Source: Porticoccaceae bacterium | Lineage (GTDB): Bacteria; Pseudomonadota; Gammaproteobacteria; Pseudomonadales; Porticoccaceae | Assembly (NCBI GenBank): GCA_017858135.1 | Contig: JAFMBY010000002.1 | Coordinates: 1 to 61,501 of the forward strand | Direction of reading: 5' to 3' | Length of the DNA stretch: 61,501 nucleotides | Part shown: piece after piece, positions 1 to 8,933 of the stretch | Layout: every line of letters begins with the position of its first letter | Position numbering within the stretch: the stretch's first letter is position 1 | Made by a program: the position numbers and the translations under genes | The notes under the pieces: generated by a model | What the model was told of the DNA's origin: nothing | The model's input: the letters and a program-made list of their open reading frames with translations, nothing else | The model's database searches: none

Positions 1-1
1 A

Positions 2-1378
2 CTACCCGCGTCGCCACTTAGTCCCTTCACGGCTATCTTCCAGCACTACACCCATCGCCTTCAGCTCTTCGCGCACCGCGTCGGCACCGGCGTAATCTTT
101 ATCCGCCTTGGCTTGATTGCGCTTGGCAATCAGCGTCTCAATCTGCTCAGCGGAAATATCACTGCCGCCACGGGAAAGCGTAAACCACTGTTCTGGATCC
201 TGCTGTAACAAGCCCATCAATCCGGCAACCGCCAATAAGCGACCCTTGGCTATAGCGCGCGCGTCGGTGTCAGCGGAATTCATCTCGCGAGCTAGTTTAT
301 GCAACTCACTGATCACTACTGGCGTATTCAAGTCATCCAGCAGTGCCTGATAGGCATCGCTATTGGAGATATCGACCGTCTCGGCGTCGACCTCAACCTG
401 AGTGCGCAAAAAACCATAGAGTGTATCCAGCGAGCGCCAGGCGCTGTCGAGTAAGTCTTTGCCGAAGTTCTGCTCGGATCTATAGTGCGCAGAGAGAATC
501 ACGTAGCGTAAAACTTCGCCCGGATACTGTTCAAGCAGGTCATTGACCATGCGGAAATTGCCCAGGGATTTGGACATTTTTTCGCCTTCAATATTGATAA
601 AACCATTGTGCATCCAGATGTTGGCAAAGGGCTTGCCATCGTGCGCACAGCAGCTCTGGGCAATCTCATTTTCATGGTGTGGAAAGATCAGATCCTGACC
701 ACCGCCATGAATATCAATTGACTCGCCGAGATGCTTTTCAATCATCGCCGAGCATTCCAGGTGCCAGCCCGGACGTCCTCTACCCCAGGGGCTATCCCAA
801 CCGGGCTCGTCGTCAGCCGATGGTTTCCAGAGCACAAAATCGCCTGCATACTTTTTGTAAGAAGCCACCTCAACTCGCGCGCCCGCCAGCATATCGTCAA
901 GCGATCGGCCGGAAAGCTTGCCGTAATCCTGCATCGACTGGACGGCAAATAGCACATTGCCTTCGGCGGCGTAGGCATGACCTTTTTCAATCAGCCGCGA
1001 TACCATGTCGATCATCTCGGGAATGTGCTGAGTCGCATAGGGCACAATCGTTGGTGGCAAGTTATTCAATGCCTGCATATCGTCAAAATAGGCTTCGGCA
1101 TAACGTGTCGACAAGGCACTGATATCCTCGCCCAGCTGCGCCGCCGTTTTCATAATCTTGTCGTCAATATCAGTGATATTGCGCGCGTACTGAACGTTCG
1201 GATAGAGACTCGTCAGCACTCTGTAGAGCGTATCAAACACCACTGCCGGACGAGCGTTACCAATATGCACCCGGTTGTAGACCGTTGGCCCACAGACATA
1301 CATCGTCACCCGCTGACTATCTATCGGCTGAAACAACTGTTTGCTGCGGGTCATGGTGTTATATAAGGTTAAGCCCAT
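2..1378 (-). CDS. cysS: Cysteinyl-tRNA synthetase
   Basis: Charges tRNA-Cys with cysteine in the cytoplasm. The 458-residue product has the full length usual for bacterial CysRS. Class I signatures are visible: HIGN at residues 38-41 and KMSKS at 267-271. Cys29, Cys209, His234 and Glu238 are placed as the zinc ligands that select cysteine. The ATG at 1378 follows a purine-rich AGAGAG stretch. It lies 93 bases downstream of glnS on the same strand, so the two synthetase genes are probably co-transcribed. The stop codon is only one base from the window edge, but the gene is complete. Confidence 0.97.
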   Translation of the reverse strand: MGLTLYNTMTRSKQLFQPIDSQRVTMYVCGPTVYNRVHIGNARPAVVFDTLYRVLTSLYPNVQYARNITDIDDKIMKTAAQLGEDISALSTRYAEAYFDDMQALNNLPPTIVPYATQHIPEMIDMVSRLIEKGHAYAAEGNVLFAVQSMQDYGKLSGRSLDDMLAGARVEVASYKKYAGDFVLWKPSADDEPGWDSPWGRGRPGWHLECSAMIEKHLGESIDIHGGGQDLIFPHHENEIAQSCCAHDGKPFANIWMHNGFINIEGEKMSKSLGNFRMVNDLLEQYPGEVLRYVILSAHYRSEQNFGKDLLDSAWRSLDTLYGFLRTQVEVDAETVDISNSDAYQALLDDLNTPVVISELHKLAREMNSADTDARAIAKGRLLAVAGLMGLLQQDPEQWFTLSRGGSDISAEQIETLIAKRNQAKADKDYAGADAVREELKAMGVVLEDSREGTKWRRG

Positions 1379-1439
1379 GGTTCTCTCTTTGAGTTTGTTC
1401 TTGTTCGCTTAAATATTATCGCTGCCAACTCTTAGTACA

Positions 1440-1475
1440 GAGCATAAGCCTTTGACTGAGAGCAAAAGCCCTTAG
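1440..1475. repeat. Imperfect 20-bp-period direct repeat after glnS
   Basis: GAGCATAAGCCTTTG at 1440-1454 recurs as GAGCAAAAGCCCTTAG at 1460-1475, with a 20-base offset. The second copy runs over the glnS stop codon. It is one of a family of short tandem duplications found at gene borders in this window. Confidence 0.5.
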
Positions 1476-3127
1476 CGCAGATTAATAGTCCGGTTAAAAA
1501 CCAACTTTTCCGCACTACTGTGCTTGGCATCGACACAGTAGTAGCCCTCGCGTTCAAACTGATAATGCTGGCCCACCGTCGCGGCGGCAAGACCCATCTC
1601 AGCCTTACAATGCCTGACAATTTGCAGCGATTGAGGGTTAATGTAATCGAGAAATGATCCCTCCCCCGCATCAGGCGCGGCAACGGTAAACAGTTTATCG
1701 TAGAGGTAGAGATCGCAATCGATGCAGCTGCTGGCCGAGACCCAGTGGATTACGCCACGTGGACGGATGCCTTCTGGGGGATCTTCGCCAACTGTGCCCG
1801 GCACATAGGAACAGATCAGCTCAACGATCTCGCCGTCGCTATCTTTCAGCGCTTCATCGGCGCGAATCACATAACCGCTGCGCAAGCGCACATAGTCACC
1901 CAGCACCAAACGCTTAAACTTCTTGCGCGACAGCGTTGCATCTTCATTGAAATCGTTGCGATCAATATACAGTTCGCGAGTAAACGGTAATTCACGCTGC
2001 GGCAGATCATCACGATTGGGATGCCCCGCCGCGACCAACATTTCCCGCTGGTCTTCGGCATAGTTGGTCAGGGTAATCTTTAGCGGATTCAGCACACACA
2101 TAGCGCGCATCGCATTGTTGTTGAGATCTTCGCGAATAAAGTGTTCAAACTGCGCGACGTCGACAATGCCATCGGTTTTGGCCACCGCCAGACTATCGCA
2201 AAACTCACGCAGCGACGCCGCCGTCACCCCGCGCCGGCGCAGCCCAGAGATGGTTGGCATACGCGGGTCGTTCCAGCCGTCGACATGTTTTTCGTCGACC
2301 AGCTGCTTAAGTTTGCGCTTACTGGTCATGGTGTAATTTAAATTCAAACGGCCAAACTCATACTGATGCGGGGTACAGGGCAATGGCAAGTTTTGGGTAA
2401 ACCATTCGTACAGCGGCCGATTGGCGGCAAACTCCAGCGTGCACACTGAATGGGTCACCCCTTCAATGGCATCTTCCTGACCGTGAGCAAAATCATATGA
2501 CGGATAAATGTTCCACTCATCACCGGTGCGATGATGCGGCATCTTTTTAATTCGATACATCACTGGATCGCGCATATTGATATTCGGCGACGCCATATCA
2601 ATTTTCGCACGCAGGGTCATAGTACCTTCATCAATGGCGCCAACTTTCATCTGCTCAAGCAACCTCAGGCTCTCAGCCGCCGGTCGTTCTCGGTAAGGAC
2701 TATTTGTACCCGCTTCAGTAAGGGTGCCCCGATACTCGCGCATCTGTTCTGCATTGAGCTCACAGATATAGGCTTTACCCTCAGTGACTAAATACTTCGC
2801 CCAATCATAGAGCTGAGAAAAGTAGTCCGAAGCGAAACGCGGCTCACCGCCCCAATCGAAGCCAAGCCAACGCACATCATCAATAATCGCCTGAACATAT
2901 TCGTCATCCTCTTTCTCCGGATTGGTGTCGTCGAAGCGCAGATTACAATGCCCGCCAAACTGTTCAGCGAGACCGAAATTTAGACAGATCGACTTGGCAT
3001 GACCTATATGTAAGTAGCCGTTGGGCTCAGGAGGGAAACGCGTGACCACCTCTTTTACTCGGCCAGCGTTGAGATCAGCATTGATAATCTGCTGGATAAA
3101 ATTGCTCGGTTTGTCGATATCAGTCAT
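1472..3127 (-). CDS. glnS: Glutaminyl-tRNA synthetase
   Basis: Charges tRNA-Gln with glutamine directly, so this organism need not rely on the Glu-tRNA amidotransferase route for Gln. The 551 residues match the usual GlnRS length of about 550. PPEPNGYLHIGH ends in the HIGH motif at residues 40-43, and a TSKRKL sequence near residue 270 is the equivalent of the KMSKS loop. The C-terminal anticodon-binding beta-barrel region is present and uninterrupted. The gene is divergent from ppiB across 231 bases and is followed by cysS. Confidence 0.97.
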   Translation of the reverse strand: MTDIDKPSNFIQQIINADLNAGRVKEVVTRFPPEPNGYLHIGHAKSICLNFGLAEQFGGHCNLRFDDTNPEKEDDEYVQAIIDDVRWLGFDWGGEPRFASDYFSQLYDWAKYLVTEGKAYICELNAEQMREYRGTLTEAGTNSPYRERPAAESLRLLEQMKVGAIDEGTMTLRAKIDMASPNINMRDPVMYRIKKMPHHRTGDEWNIYPSYDFAHGQEDAIEGVTHSVCTLEFAANRPLYEWFTQNLPLPCTPHQYEFGRLNLNYTMTSKRKLKQLVDEKHVDGWNDPRMPTISGLRRRGVTAASLREFCDSLAVAKTDGIVDVAQFEHFIREDLNNNAMRAMCVLNPLKITLTNYAEDQREMLVAAGHPNRDDLPQRELPFTRELYIDRNDFNEDATLSRKKFKRLVLGDYVRLRSGYVIRADEALKDSDGEIVELICSYVPGTVGEDPPEGIRPRGVIHWVSASSCIDCDLYLYDKLFTVAAPDAGEGSFLDYINPQSLQIVRHCKAEMGLAAATVGQHYQFEREGYYCVDAKHSSAEKLVFNRTINLR

Positions 3128-3358
3128 TAAAATAAGTCTGGAGAGTAAAGATGGCGGAGATTATAGCCGCAGCCACCGGCGCAATAAACAAAAACGCTTG
3201 CTGGTTAAGGGATTAGGCCCAGTAATCAGCAATAACAGTGAAATAAAACTAAAACCCCGCCTGATCAGGGCAAAAGACAATGATCGGTTTTAATCCAACC
3301 CGTTCCAATCTAAAATACGTACAACTATTTTGAACAACGACTTTCCACAGGATTTCCT

Positions 3359-3868
3359 ATGATTACATTACGCACGACTCAGGGTGACATTTCCATCGAA
3401 CTCGATTTTGACAACGCACCCATCAGTGCTGCCAACTATCTGCAGTATGCTCGCGACGGTTTTTATAACGGCACTATTTTTCACCGTGTTATCCCCGGCT
3501 TTATGGTTCAGGGCGGCGGAATGGATGCCGACATGCAAGAAAAAGAGTCGCGTGAATCAATCGAAAATGAAGCCGATAATGGCCTCGCCAATGATATCGG
3601 CACACTGGCGATGGCGCGCACCAATGACCCACATTCCGCCTCTTCACAGTTCTTTATCAATGTCGCCAACAATGGCTTCCTCAATCACAGCGGCAAGAAT
3701 AGCCAGGGTTGGGGCTACGCGGTGTTTGGTAAAGTGGTTGAGGGTATGGATGTGGTCAGCAGCATTACCGAAATGGCCACGGGCAGCTCTGGTTACCATC
3801 AGGATGTGCCGGTTGAGACCATTGAAATTACCGAAACCATTATCAGCGACGCTTACTCTGACAAGTAA
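3359..3868 (+). CDS. ppiB: Peptidyl-prolyl cis-trans isomerase, cyclophilin type
   Basis: Catalyses cis-trans isomerisation of X-Pro bonds during folding. The 169-residue product is a single cyclophilin domain with [14 protein letters not shown] at residues 41-54, which holds the catalytic Arg43, and an SSQFFINV core segment. No signal peptide is visible, so this is the cytoplasmic PpiB type. The ATG is preceded by AGGA at a good distance. It lies upstream of lpxH, from which it is separated by a 46-base spacer made almost entirely of 14-bp repeats. Confidence 0.95.
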   Translation: MITLRTTQGDISIELDFDNAPISAANYLQYARDGFYNGTIFHRVIPGFMVQGGGMDADMQEKESRESIENEADNGLANDIGTLAMARTNDPHSASSQFFINVANNGFLNHSGKNSQGWGYAVFGKVVEGMDVVSSITEMATGSSGYHQDVPVETIEITETIISDAYSDK

Positions 3869-3873
3869 GCCGT

Positions 3874-3915
3874 AGCGAGTAATCCAAAGCGAGTCATCGA
3901 TAGCGAGCAAGTCTA
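3874..3915. repeat. Three 14-bp tandem repeats between ppiB and lpxH
   Basis: AGCGAGTAATCCAA (3874-3887), AGCGAGTCATCGAT (3888-3901) and AGCGAGCAAGTCTA (3902-3915) follow one another with no gap. The third copy ends on the A of the lpxH start codon. A weaker fourth copy seems to overlap the ppiB stop codon. The repeats may supply the lpxH ribosome-binding region (GCGAG). Confidence 0.85.
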
Positions 3916-4637
3916 TGTCTGTACTGTTTATATCAGATCTTCATCTTGCACCTGAACGCCCGGCAGTGACCCGGGCGTTTTTGTCTTTTCTGCGCGACAC
4001 TGCCGCTCAGTCAGAGGCGCTTTACATTCTCGGCGACCTGTTTGAAGCCTGGATTGGCGACGACGACCCCTCAGAGTTGGCGACGCAGGTGCAAATCAGC
4101 CTGCGTCAATTGAGCGACTCGGGGGTAAAACTCTGTATACAGCAGGGTAACCGCGATTTTTTACTCGGCAGCCGTTTCAGCCAGCGCTGTGGCGCTGAAC
4201 TGCTCGGTGACGAACAGGTAATAGAACATCAGGGTCACCGAGCGCTGGTGATGCACGGAGATTCTCTGTGCACAGATGATCTCGACTATCAGCGCTTTCG
4301 CCGCAAGGCGCGCAATCCAATCTACAAGTGGTGCCTCTCGCACCTGCCCCTCAAGCGGCGTCAAAAGATTGCCTCGGAGTGGCGCGCCAAAAGTCTCGCG
4401 GCCAATAGCAATAAGGCCTCCACGATTATGGATGTCAATGCAGCTGCAGTGGATAAAGTAATGGCCAAGCATCGGGTGCCCGTGTTAATTCATGGCCATA
4501 CCCACCGCCCCGATCGGCACCAAGTCAACCTTGGCGAACGGATCGTCCTCGGTGACTGGCATAGTCTAGGCTGGATTTTAAGGTTGAGTGATAAAGGCTA
4601 TGCATTGCAGAGCTTTACCATTGGCGAAATCGATTAG
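3915..4637 (+). CDS. lpxH: UDP-2,3-diacylglucosamine diphosphatase
   Basis: Hydrolyses UDP-2,3-diacylglucosamine to lipid X and UMP, the fourth step of lipid A synthesis, at the inner face of the cytoplasmic membrane. The 240-residue product shows all calcineurin-type metal motifs: Asp8/His10 in SDLH, GDLFEAWIGDD with Asp41, GNRD with Asn79, HGD with His114, and GHTHRP with His195 and His197. The length equals the E. coli enzyme. It lies immediately behind ppiB, and both are divergent from glnS. Confidence 0.96.
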   Translation: MSVLFISDLHLAPERPAVTRAFLSFLRDTAAQSEALYILGDLFEAWIGDDDPSELATQVQISLRQLSDSGVKLCIQQGNRDFLLGSRFSQRCGAELLGDEQVIEHQGHRALVMHGDSLCTDDLDYQRFRRKARNPIYKWCLSHLPLKRRQKIASEWRAKSLAANSNKASTIMDVNAAAVDKVMAKHRVPVLIHGHTHRPDRHQVNLGERIVLGDWHSLGWILRLSDKGYALQSFTIGEID

Positions 4638-4772
4638 GCTGGCGATGGAAAACAAACATAATTTGACGACCCAAAGCTGGTAAGATGGTCAAAAATTCGC
4701 TGCGAGTGAGTGGAAATACTCTTTTTACAAGGTATCATTACCGCAACGTTCATTTCATAAGAGGAAGTAAAA

Positions 4773-5462
4773 ATGGATACTGACAAATACACCGCAAAAT
4801 CAATCTCAAGTAATCAGCAGAGCGGCATTCAGAGCACTGCCCTTGACCCCGCGGTTGTCAAAGTACTGCGCAGCACTTATATGCTGCTCGGCGCAACACT
4901 GGCTTTTAGTGCGGCTATGGCTGGCGTGGCGATGAGCCTCAATGTGCCCTACTTTGGCCTGTGGACACTTCTGCCCTACTTTTTGTGCCTATGGATGACC
5001 GAGAAAAATAAAAACAGTGCCATGGGCATTGTCTGGGTATTTGCGCTGACCGGCTGGTTGGGCTTTACGCTTGGGCCAATCCTCAATATGTATCTGGCTG
5101 TGCGCGGCGCTGAGCCGATTATGATGGCGCTGGGATCCACCGCACTGGTGTTTTTCGCCTCATCTGCCTACGTCATGACGACGCGCAAAAATCTTAACTT
5201 TATGACCGGTTTCCTAATGACTGGCATGTTGGTCGCATTTGTTGCCGCGATTGCCAATATCTTCCTGCAGATTCCGGCGCTGGCATTGACCGTTAGCGCG
5301 GCGTTTGCGCTGATTTCAACCGGCATGATCATGTGGCAGACCAGCGCTATTATTCATGGTGGCGAGCGCAACTATATCTCTGCAACAGTGACGCTGTTTG
5401 TGATGATCTACAACCTCTTCCTGAGCCTGCTGCACCTATTCGGAATGGGTAGTGACGACTAG
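4773..5462 (+). CDS. Bax inhibitor-1/YccA family inner-membrane protein
   Basis: A 229-residue, mostly hydrophobic protein with about seven membrane segments after a polar N-terminal tail of about 30 residues. The order of segments, the VLRSTYMLLG start of the domain and the charged C-terminus fit the YccA branch of the BI-1 family. E. coli YccA modulates FtsH proteolysis; that role here is inferred only. AGAGGAAG precedes the ATG. The gene is followed by a clear intrinsic terminator, so it is probably a single transcription unit or the end of ppiB-lpxH. Confidence 0.88.
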   Translation: MDTDKYTAKSISSNQQSGIQSTALDPAVVKVLRSTYMLLGATLAFSAAMAGVAMSLNVPYFGLWTLLPYFLCLWMTEKNKNSAMGIVWVFALTGWLGFTLGPILNMYLAVRGAEPIMMALGSTALVFFASSAYVMTTRKNLNFMTGFLMTGMLVAFVAAIANIFLQIPALALTVSAAFALISTGMIMWQTSAIIHGGERNYISATVTLFVMIYNLFLSLLHLFGMGSDD

Positions 5463-5539
5463 AACATCTCAGCGAGCTAAGCGCATTTTGTCATGCGACT
5501 TGAAAAAAGCTCTTTACGATGTTGTTTAAAATCAGATGG

Positions 5540-5567
5540 AAGGCCCCAGTTTTGGGGCCTTTTTTTT
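5540..5567 (+). terminator. Rho-independent terminator after the YccA-like gene
   Basis: AAGGCCCC at 5540-5547, a six-base loop, GGGGCCTT at 5554-5561, and an uninterrupted run of T to 5567. The perfect stem and T-tract make this the clearest terminator in the window. Confidence 0.93.
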
Positions 5568-5589
5568 ATTCTAATGATGAAAAAACGAG

Positions 5590-5889
5590 ATGAGCGATAA
5601 ACATTATTTAAGTAAACTGCCTACCTGGTGTGCAGACGATGCCGCGCGTATTGCCGCCGAAGATGGCATTAATCTCAGTCTCAACCATCTCGATGTGCTT
5701 GATGCCGCCAGACACTTTTATGATCAATATGGCTTTTCACCGTCAATGCGGCCGCTGTGTAAAACGGTGGCCGAGCACTGTGGTCTCGACAAAGGTCGCA
5801 GCATTTACCTGCTGCAGTTGTTCCCCGGTAGTCCGGCCAAACTGGTGGCCAGATACGCTGGACTGCCAAAGCCTAAAAACTGTATTTAA
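5590..5889 (+). CDS. tusE: TusE/DsrC-family sulfurtransferase
   Basis: Sulfur-relay protein that in E. coli takes persulfide sulfur from TusBCD and hands it to MnmA for 2-thiouridine in tRNA wobble positions. The 99-residue product has the DsrC/TusE fold signatures (DHLDVL-like segment, YGFSPSMRPLCK, and a C-terminal GLPKPKNCI). The carrier cysteine is the penultimate residue, Cys98. The second C-terminal Cys of true DsrC, about ten residues earlier, is absent, which favours TusE over dissimilatory DsrC. No tusBCD genes are near. Confidence 0.85.
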   Translation: MSDKHYLSKLPTWCADDAARIAAEDGINLSLNHLDVLDAARHFYDQYGFSPSMRPLCKTVAEHCGLDKGRSIYLLQLFPGSPAKLVARYAGLPKPKNCI

Positions 5890-5923
5890 TCATCCCGCTC
5901 TCAACCAATAAGTAGTCCTATCC

Positions 5924-7018
5924 GTGAACCATATTGATCCCAACCTCTATCCAGCTGCACTCGACGCCAAACTTGAGGGCTTTGAAACCACCCTAAGCGG
6001 CCTAACCTTTCCACAGATTGAGGTCTTTGATTCAAAACCCAGCGGTTTTCGCATGCGCGCTGAATTTAGAATCTGGCACGAGGACGGCCGCGCTCACTAT
6101 GCGATGAACAAACCAGGTGAAAAACGTCCCTATATTATTAGCGAATTCCCTATTGCCGGCGAGCGCATAAAAGAGCTGATGGCGCCCCTGCTTGAGGCTA
6201 TTAATGCATCGCCGATCCTCAGCCGCAAACTGTTTAGCCTAGAGTTTCTGACGACTCTCAGCGGTGAAGCACTGATTACGCTGATCTATCACCGCCCGGT
6301 CGACGAAGAGTGGCAGCTGGCCGCGCAGGCTCTTGAAGCCGAGCACAAGATTATGGTCATCGGCCGCAGCCGCAAACAGAAAGTTGTCCTGACCCGTGAC
6401 TATGTCACCGAAACACTAAGCGTAGACGGCGTTAAATACCACTATCAACAGATTGAATCCGGCTTTACCCAGCCCAATGCCCGAGTCAATGAGAAGATGC
6501 TCAGTTGGGCGAGCAGCTGCTGTGCGCAGATGGAAGACGCCAACAAAGGAGATTTAGTCGAGCTTTACTGTGGCAATGGCAACTTTACTACGGTATTGGC
6601 ACAGCACTTTAAGCGTGTACTGGCGACGGAAATATCGAAGATATCAGTCAGGTCAGCGGAAACCAATTTTTCCCTCAATAAGGTCGACAATGTTTCGGTA
6701 GTGCGCATGTCGAGTGAGGAGTTTACTCAGGCATTGAATGGCGAACGACCCTTTCGGCGACTCAAAGATATTGATTTAGGCAGCTATGAATTTTCGACTA
6801 TTTTTGTAGACCCGCCGCGCGCCGGGCTGGATGAGGGCACACTTCGGCTGGCGCAGCGCTTTGACAATATTCTCTATATTTCCTGTAATCCAGAGACCCT
6901 GCGCGCTAATCTCGACAGCTTGAGTGAAACTCACGAGATTGTCAGAACAGCTATATTTGATCAGTTCCCCTGGACCCACCATCTCGAGAGCGGGATTTTG
7001 TTACAGCGTCGACGATAA
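5924..7018 (+). CDS. trmA: tRNA (uracil-5-)-methyltransferase
   Basis: Makes ribothymidine at position 54 of tRNAs with S-adenosylmethionine. The 364 residues match TrmA (366 in E. coli). The SAM site is LYCGNGNFT, the catalytic segment VDPPRAGLDEGTL is present, and the nucleophilic cysteine lies in ISCNPETL near residue 322. No TRAM domain or N-terminal Fe-S cysteines are seen, separating it from RlmD/RlmC. The start is GTG at 5924; no in-frame ATG fits the family's N-terminus (NHIDPNLYPAALDAK). Confidence 0.95.
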   Translation: MNHIDPNLYPAALDAKLEGFETTLSGLTFPQIEVFDSKPSGFRMRAEFRIWHEDGRAHYAMNKPGEKRPYIISEFPIAGERIKELMAPLLEAINASPILSRKLFSLEFLTTLSGEALITLIYHRPVDEEWQLAAQALEAEHKIMVIGRSRKQKVVLTRDYVTETLSVDGVKYHYQQIESGFTQPNARVNEKMLSWASSCCAQMEDANKGDLVELYCGNGNFTTVLAQHFKRVLATEISKISVRSAETNFSLNKVDNVSVVRMSSEEFTQALNGERPFRRLKDIDLGSYEFSTIFVDPPRAGLDEGTLRLAQRFDNILYISCNPETLRANLDSLSETHEIVRTAIFDQFPWTHHLESGILLQRRR

Positions 7019-7030
7019 AAGGGTCGGCAA

Positions 7031-7507
7031 CTACTCCAGACGTATGCTGACCAGCTCGACGGCACTGGCCTGAATAAAATCGCGATAAGACACCTCAATC
7101 CCCTCTCGTTCGGCATTCAGCCGACGCTTTTCCGCCTTATCCAGCGCCGCCCAATCATCGAGTATCGGGATATGCGCCGTCGCTGCGGCTAACTGTTGAA
7201 ACACAGTGAAATGTTGCGTCTCATCGTCACTCAGTTTGATCTGCTGTGAGAGCCAGGCAATGCGCATCGCCGCTTCAGTTTCGCTCAGGTCCTTCTGAAC
7301 CAGTGCGCGAGCAATAATCTGTACCGATTGTCGCGCATTAATTTCTCTCTCCTGTAACTCTTCCAGCAGCTCACTTTCGCTAGTCTCGCGCTGCTGGCGG
7401 CGCTTGCGCAGTTGCAGCCCAAGATAGGCAGCATAGCCTGCCAGAGCGAGCAGTAAGATCCCTGCTGCCACCAGCAGTAAAGTTTCGTTAGGCAATATAC
7501 TCATCAA
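7031..7507 (-). CDS. DUF2489-type membrane-anchored protein
   Basis: A 158-residue protein with one N-terminal membrane segment (about residues 8-30) followed by a basic stretch (LRKRRQQR) and a soluble helical domain of about 110 residues rich in E, Q and A. It resembles the DUF2489 family of unknown function. Its start overlaps the rmuC stop by four bases (ATGA), which implies translational coupling with rmuC. No catalytic motif is visible. Confidence 0.75.
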   Translation of the reverse strand: MMSILPNETLLLVAAGILLLALAGYAAYLGLQLRKRRQQRETSESELLEELQEREINARQSVQIIARALVQKDLSETEAAMRIAWLSQQIKLSDDETQHFTVFQQLAAATAHIPILDDWAALDKAEKRRLNAEREGIEVSYRDFIQASAVELVSIRLE

Positions 7508-8841
7508 TCCTCCGCATCAGGTTCAGGTAAATCTGCCTCAGCACCGAGCTGCAGCATCGGATCGGCGCCAAGCACACTATCCGGCAGGCTCTTTTTCGCC
7601 TTGGCACCGAGCTTTTTCAGCTCTTCGGTGCGTCGCACTAGGTTGCCGCGACCGGTTGAGAGACGCTTATGCGCAGTGTCCCACGCTTCCTGACTCTTTT
7701 CGATATGCTTGCCAACCTCATCGAGAGATTCGATATAGAGTACAAACTGATCATAGAGTCCACCGGCCTTGTCAGCGATCAACTGAGCGTTGCGATTTTG
7801 ATCGGCGTAGCGCCAGAGATTTTTAATCGTTCGCAAGGTCACCATCAGGGTACTCGGGCTGACCAAAATAATACCGCGGTCATAGGCGTCGCGCATCATT
7901 TCAGGGTCGTGATCCAGCGCCAGCATAAAGGCCGACTCGACCGGGACAAAAATAAGCACGAAATCAAGGCTGTTAACGCCCTCAAGGTTTTCATAGTCCT
8001 TGCTGCTAAGGCCTTTAATATGAGCCCGCAGAGAACTCAGATGCTGGCGCAGACACTGCTGTTTCGACTCTTCATTCTCGGCGTGAAAATAGCGTTCATA
8101 GTCGACCAAACTGACTTTGGCATCGATCACAATATCTCTGCCTTCGGGCAGGTGGACAATCACGTCCGGGTTGCGCCGCTTGCCCGACTCATCCTTTAAA
8201 GCGACCTGAGTAGTGTATTCTCGGCCGTTAGTTAGGCCCGAATCTTCAAGTAGTTTCTCAAGTATAAATTCACCCCAATTTCCCTGCGCCTTGTTGTCGC
8301 CGCGCAGCGCATTGGCCAGTGATACGGCGTCCGCCGACACCTGCATGGTCTGTTTTTGCAGCTCACTGATCTGCCCGACCAGTTTGTTGCGTTCGGCATT
8401 CTCTTTCTCATAAGCTGACTCAACCTGCTTGCGGAAATCGCCGATGTCCCGACGCAGAGGACTGAGCGTGACCTCCAAAGCTTCTTTGCTCTGCAGCGAG
8501 AACTTACTCTGCTTTTCATCAAAGATGCGGTTGGCGAGATTTTCGAACTCGCGACTGAGGGTCTGTTTGGCATCCGCCAGCAGCGCGATCTGCTCCTGAT
8601 AGTGACTCTGCTGACTCACCAGTTTCTGCTCAAGCGCGCTATTTAGCGTTAGTAACTCCCTGCGCACTGCTTCTAACTGCTGTTGATCCGCGGTTAGTTT
8701 GTCGAGTTGCTGTTGAGTCTGAGAATATTCACTCTGTAAGCGTGCGGTCTTGGCTCGCAGAACGACTGACGTCAACAGAGCGCCGAGAATTAACCCAGCC
8801 AGCGCTGAAAAAACCGAAATAATATCAATAGAAAATTGCAT
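7504..8841 (-). CDS. rmuC: DNA recombination protein RmuC
   Basis: A 445-residue RmuC-family protein: N-terminal membrane segment (about residues 5-27), a long Q/E-rich coiled coil to about residue 180, then the conserved RmuC domain with GNWGEFILEKLLEDSGL and DVIVHLPEGRDIVIDAKVSL. The D...DAK pattern is like PD-(D/E)XK nucleases, as proposed for the family. RmuC limits inversion at short inverted repeats in E. coli. It is divergent from the AddB/AddA-like repair genes and co-transcribed with the DUF2489 gene. Confidence 0.92.
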   Translation of the reverse strand: MQFSIDIISVFSALAGLILGALLTSVVLRAKTARLQSEYSQTQQQLDKLTADQQQLEAVRRELLTLNSALEQKLVSQQSHYQEQIALLADAKQTLSREFENLANRIFDEKQSKFSLQSKEALEVTLSPLRRDIGDFRKQVESAYEKENAERNKLVGQISELQKQTMQVSADAVSLANALRGDNKAQGNWGEFILEKLLEDSGLTNGREYTTQVALKDESGKRRNPDVIVHLPEGRDIVIDAKVSLVDYERYFHAENEESKQQCLRQHLSSLRAHIKGLSSKDYENLEGVNSLDFVLIFVPVESAFMLALDHDPEMMRDAYDRGIILVSPSTLMVTLRTIKNLWRYADQNRNAQLIADKAGGLYDQFVLYIESLDEVGKHIEKSQEAWDTAHKRLSTGRGNLVRRTEELKKLGAKAKKSLPDSVLGADPMLQLGAEADLPEPDAED

Positions 8842-8933
8842 AGCCTTATTGTATCAGTCCTCTGTCAATTGCACCGCTGTTTTGCGACTATAGAGGCCTC
8901 AATGCGTCAACGTTAAAAATTGCTCACTCACGG

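Noticed and set aside
679-1122. 147-codon open frame on the plus strand
   Set aside because: Antisense to cysS; Arg/Pro/Ser-rich product typical of a shadow frame.
3384-3875. 163-codon frame overlapping ppiB
   Set aside because: Same strand, other frame; ppiB itself is complete and conserved.
7669-8199. 176-codon open frame on the plus strand
   Set aside because: Antisense shadow of rmuC; no ribosome-binding site or recognised motif.
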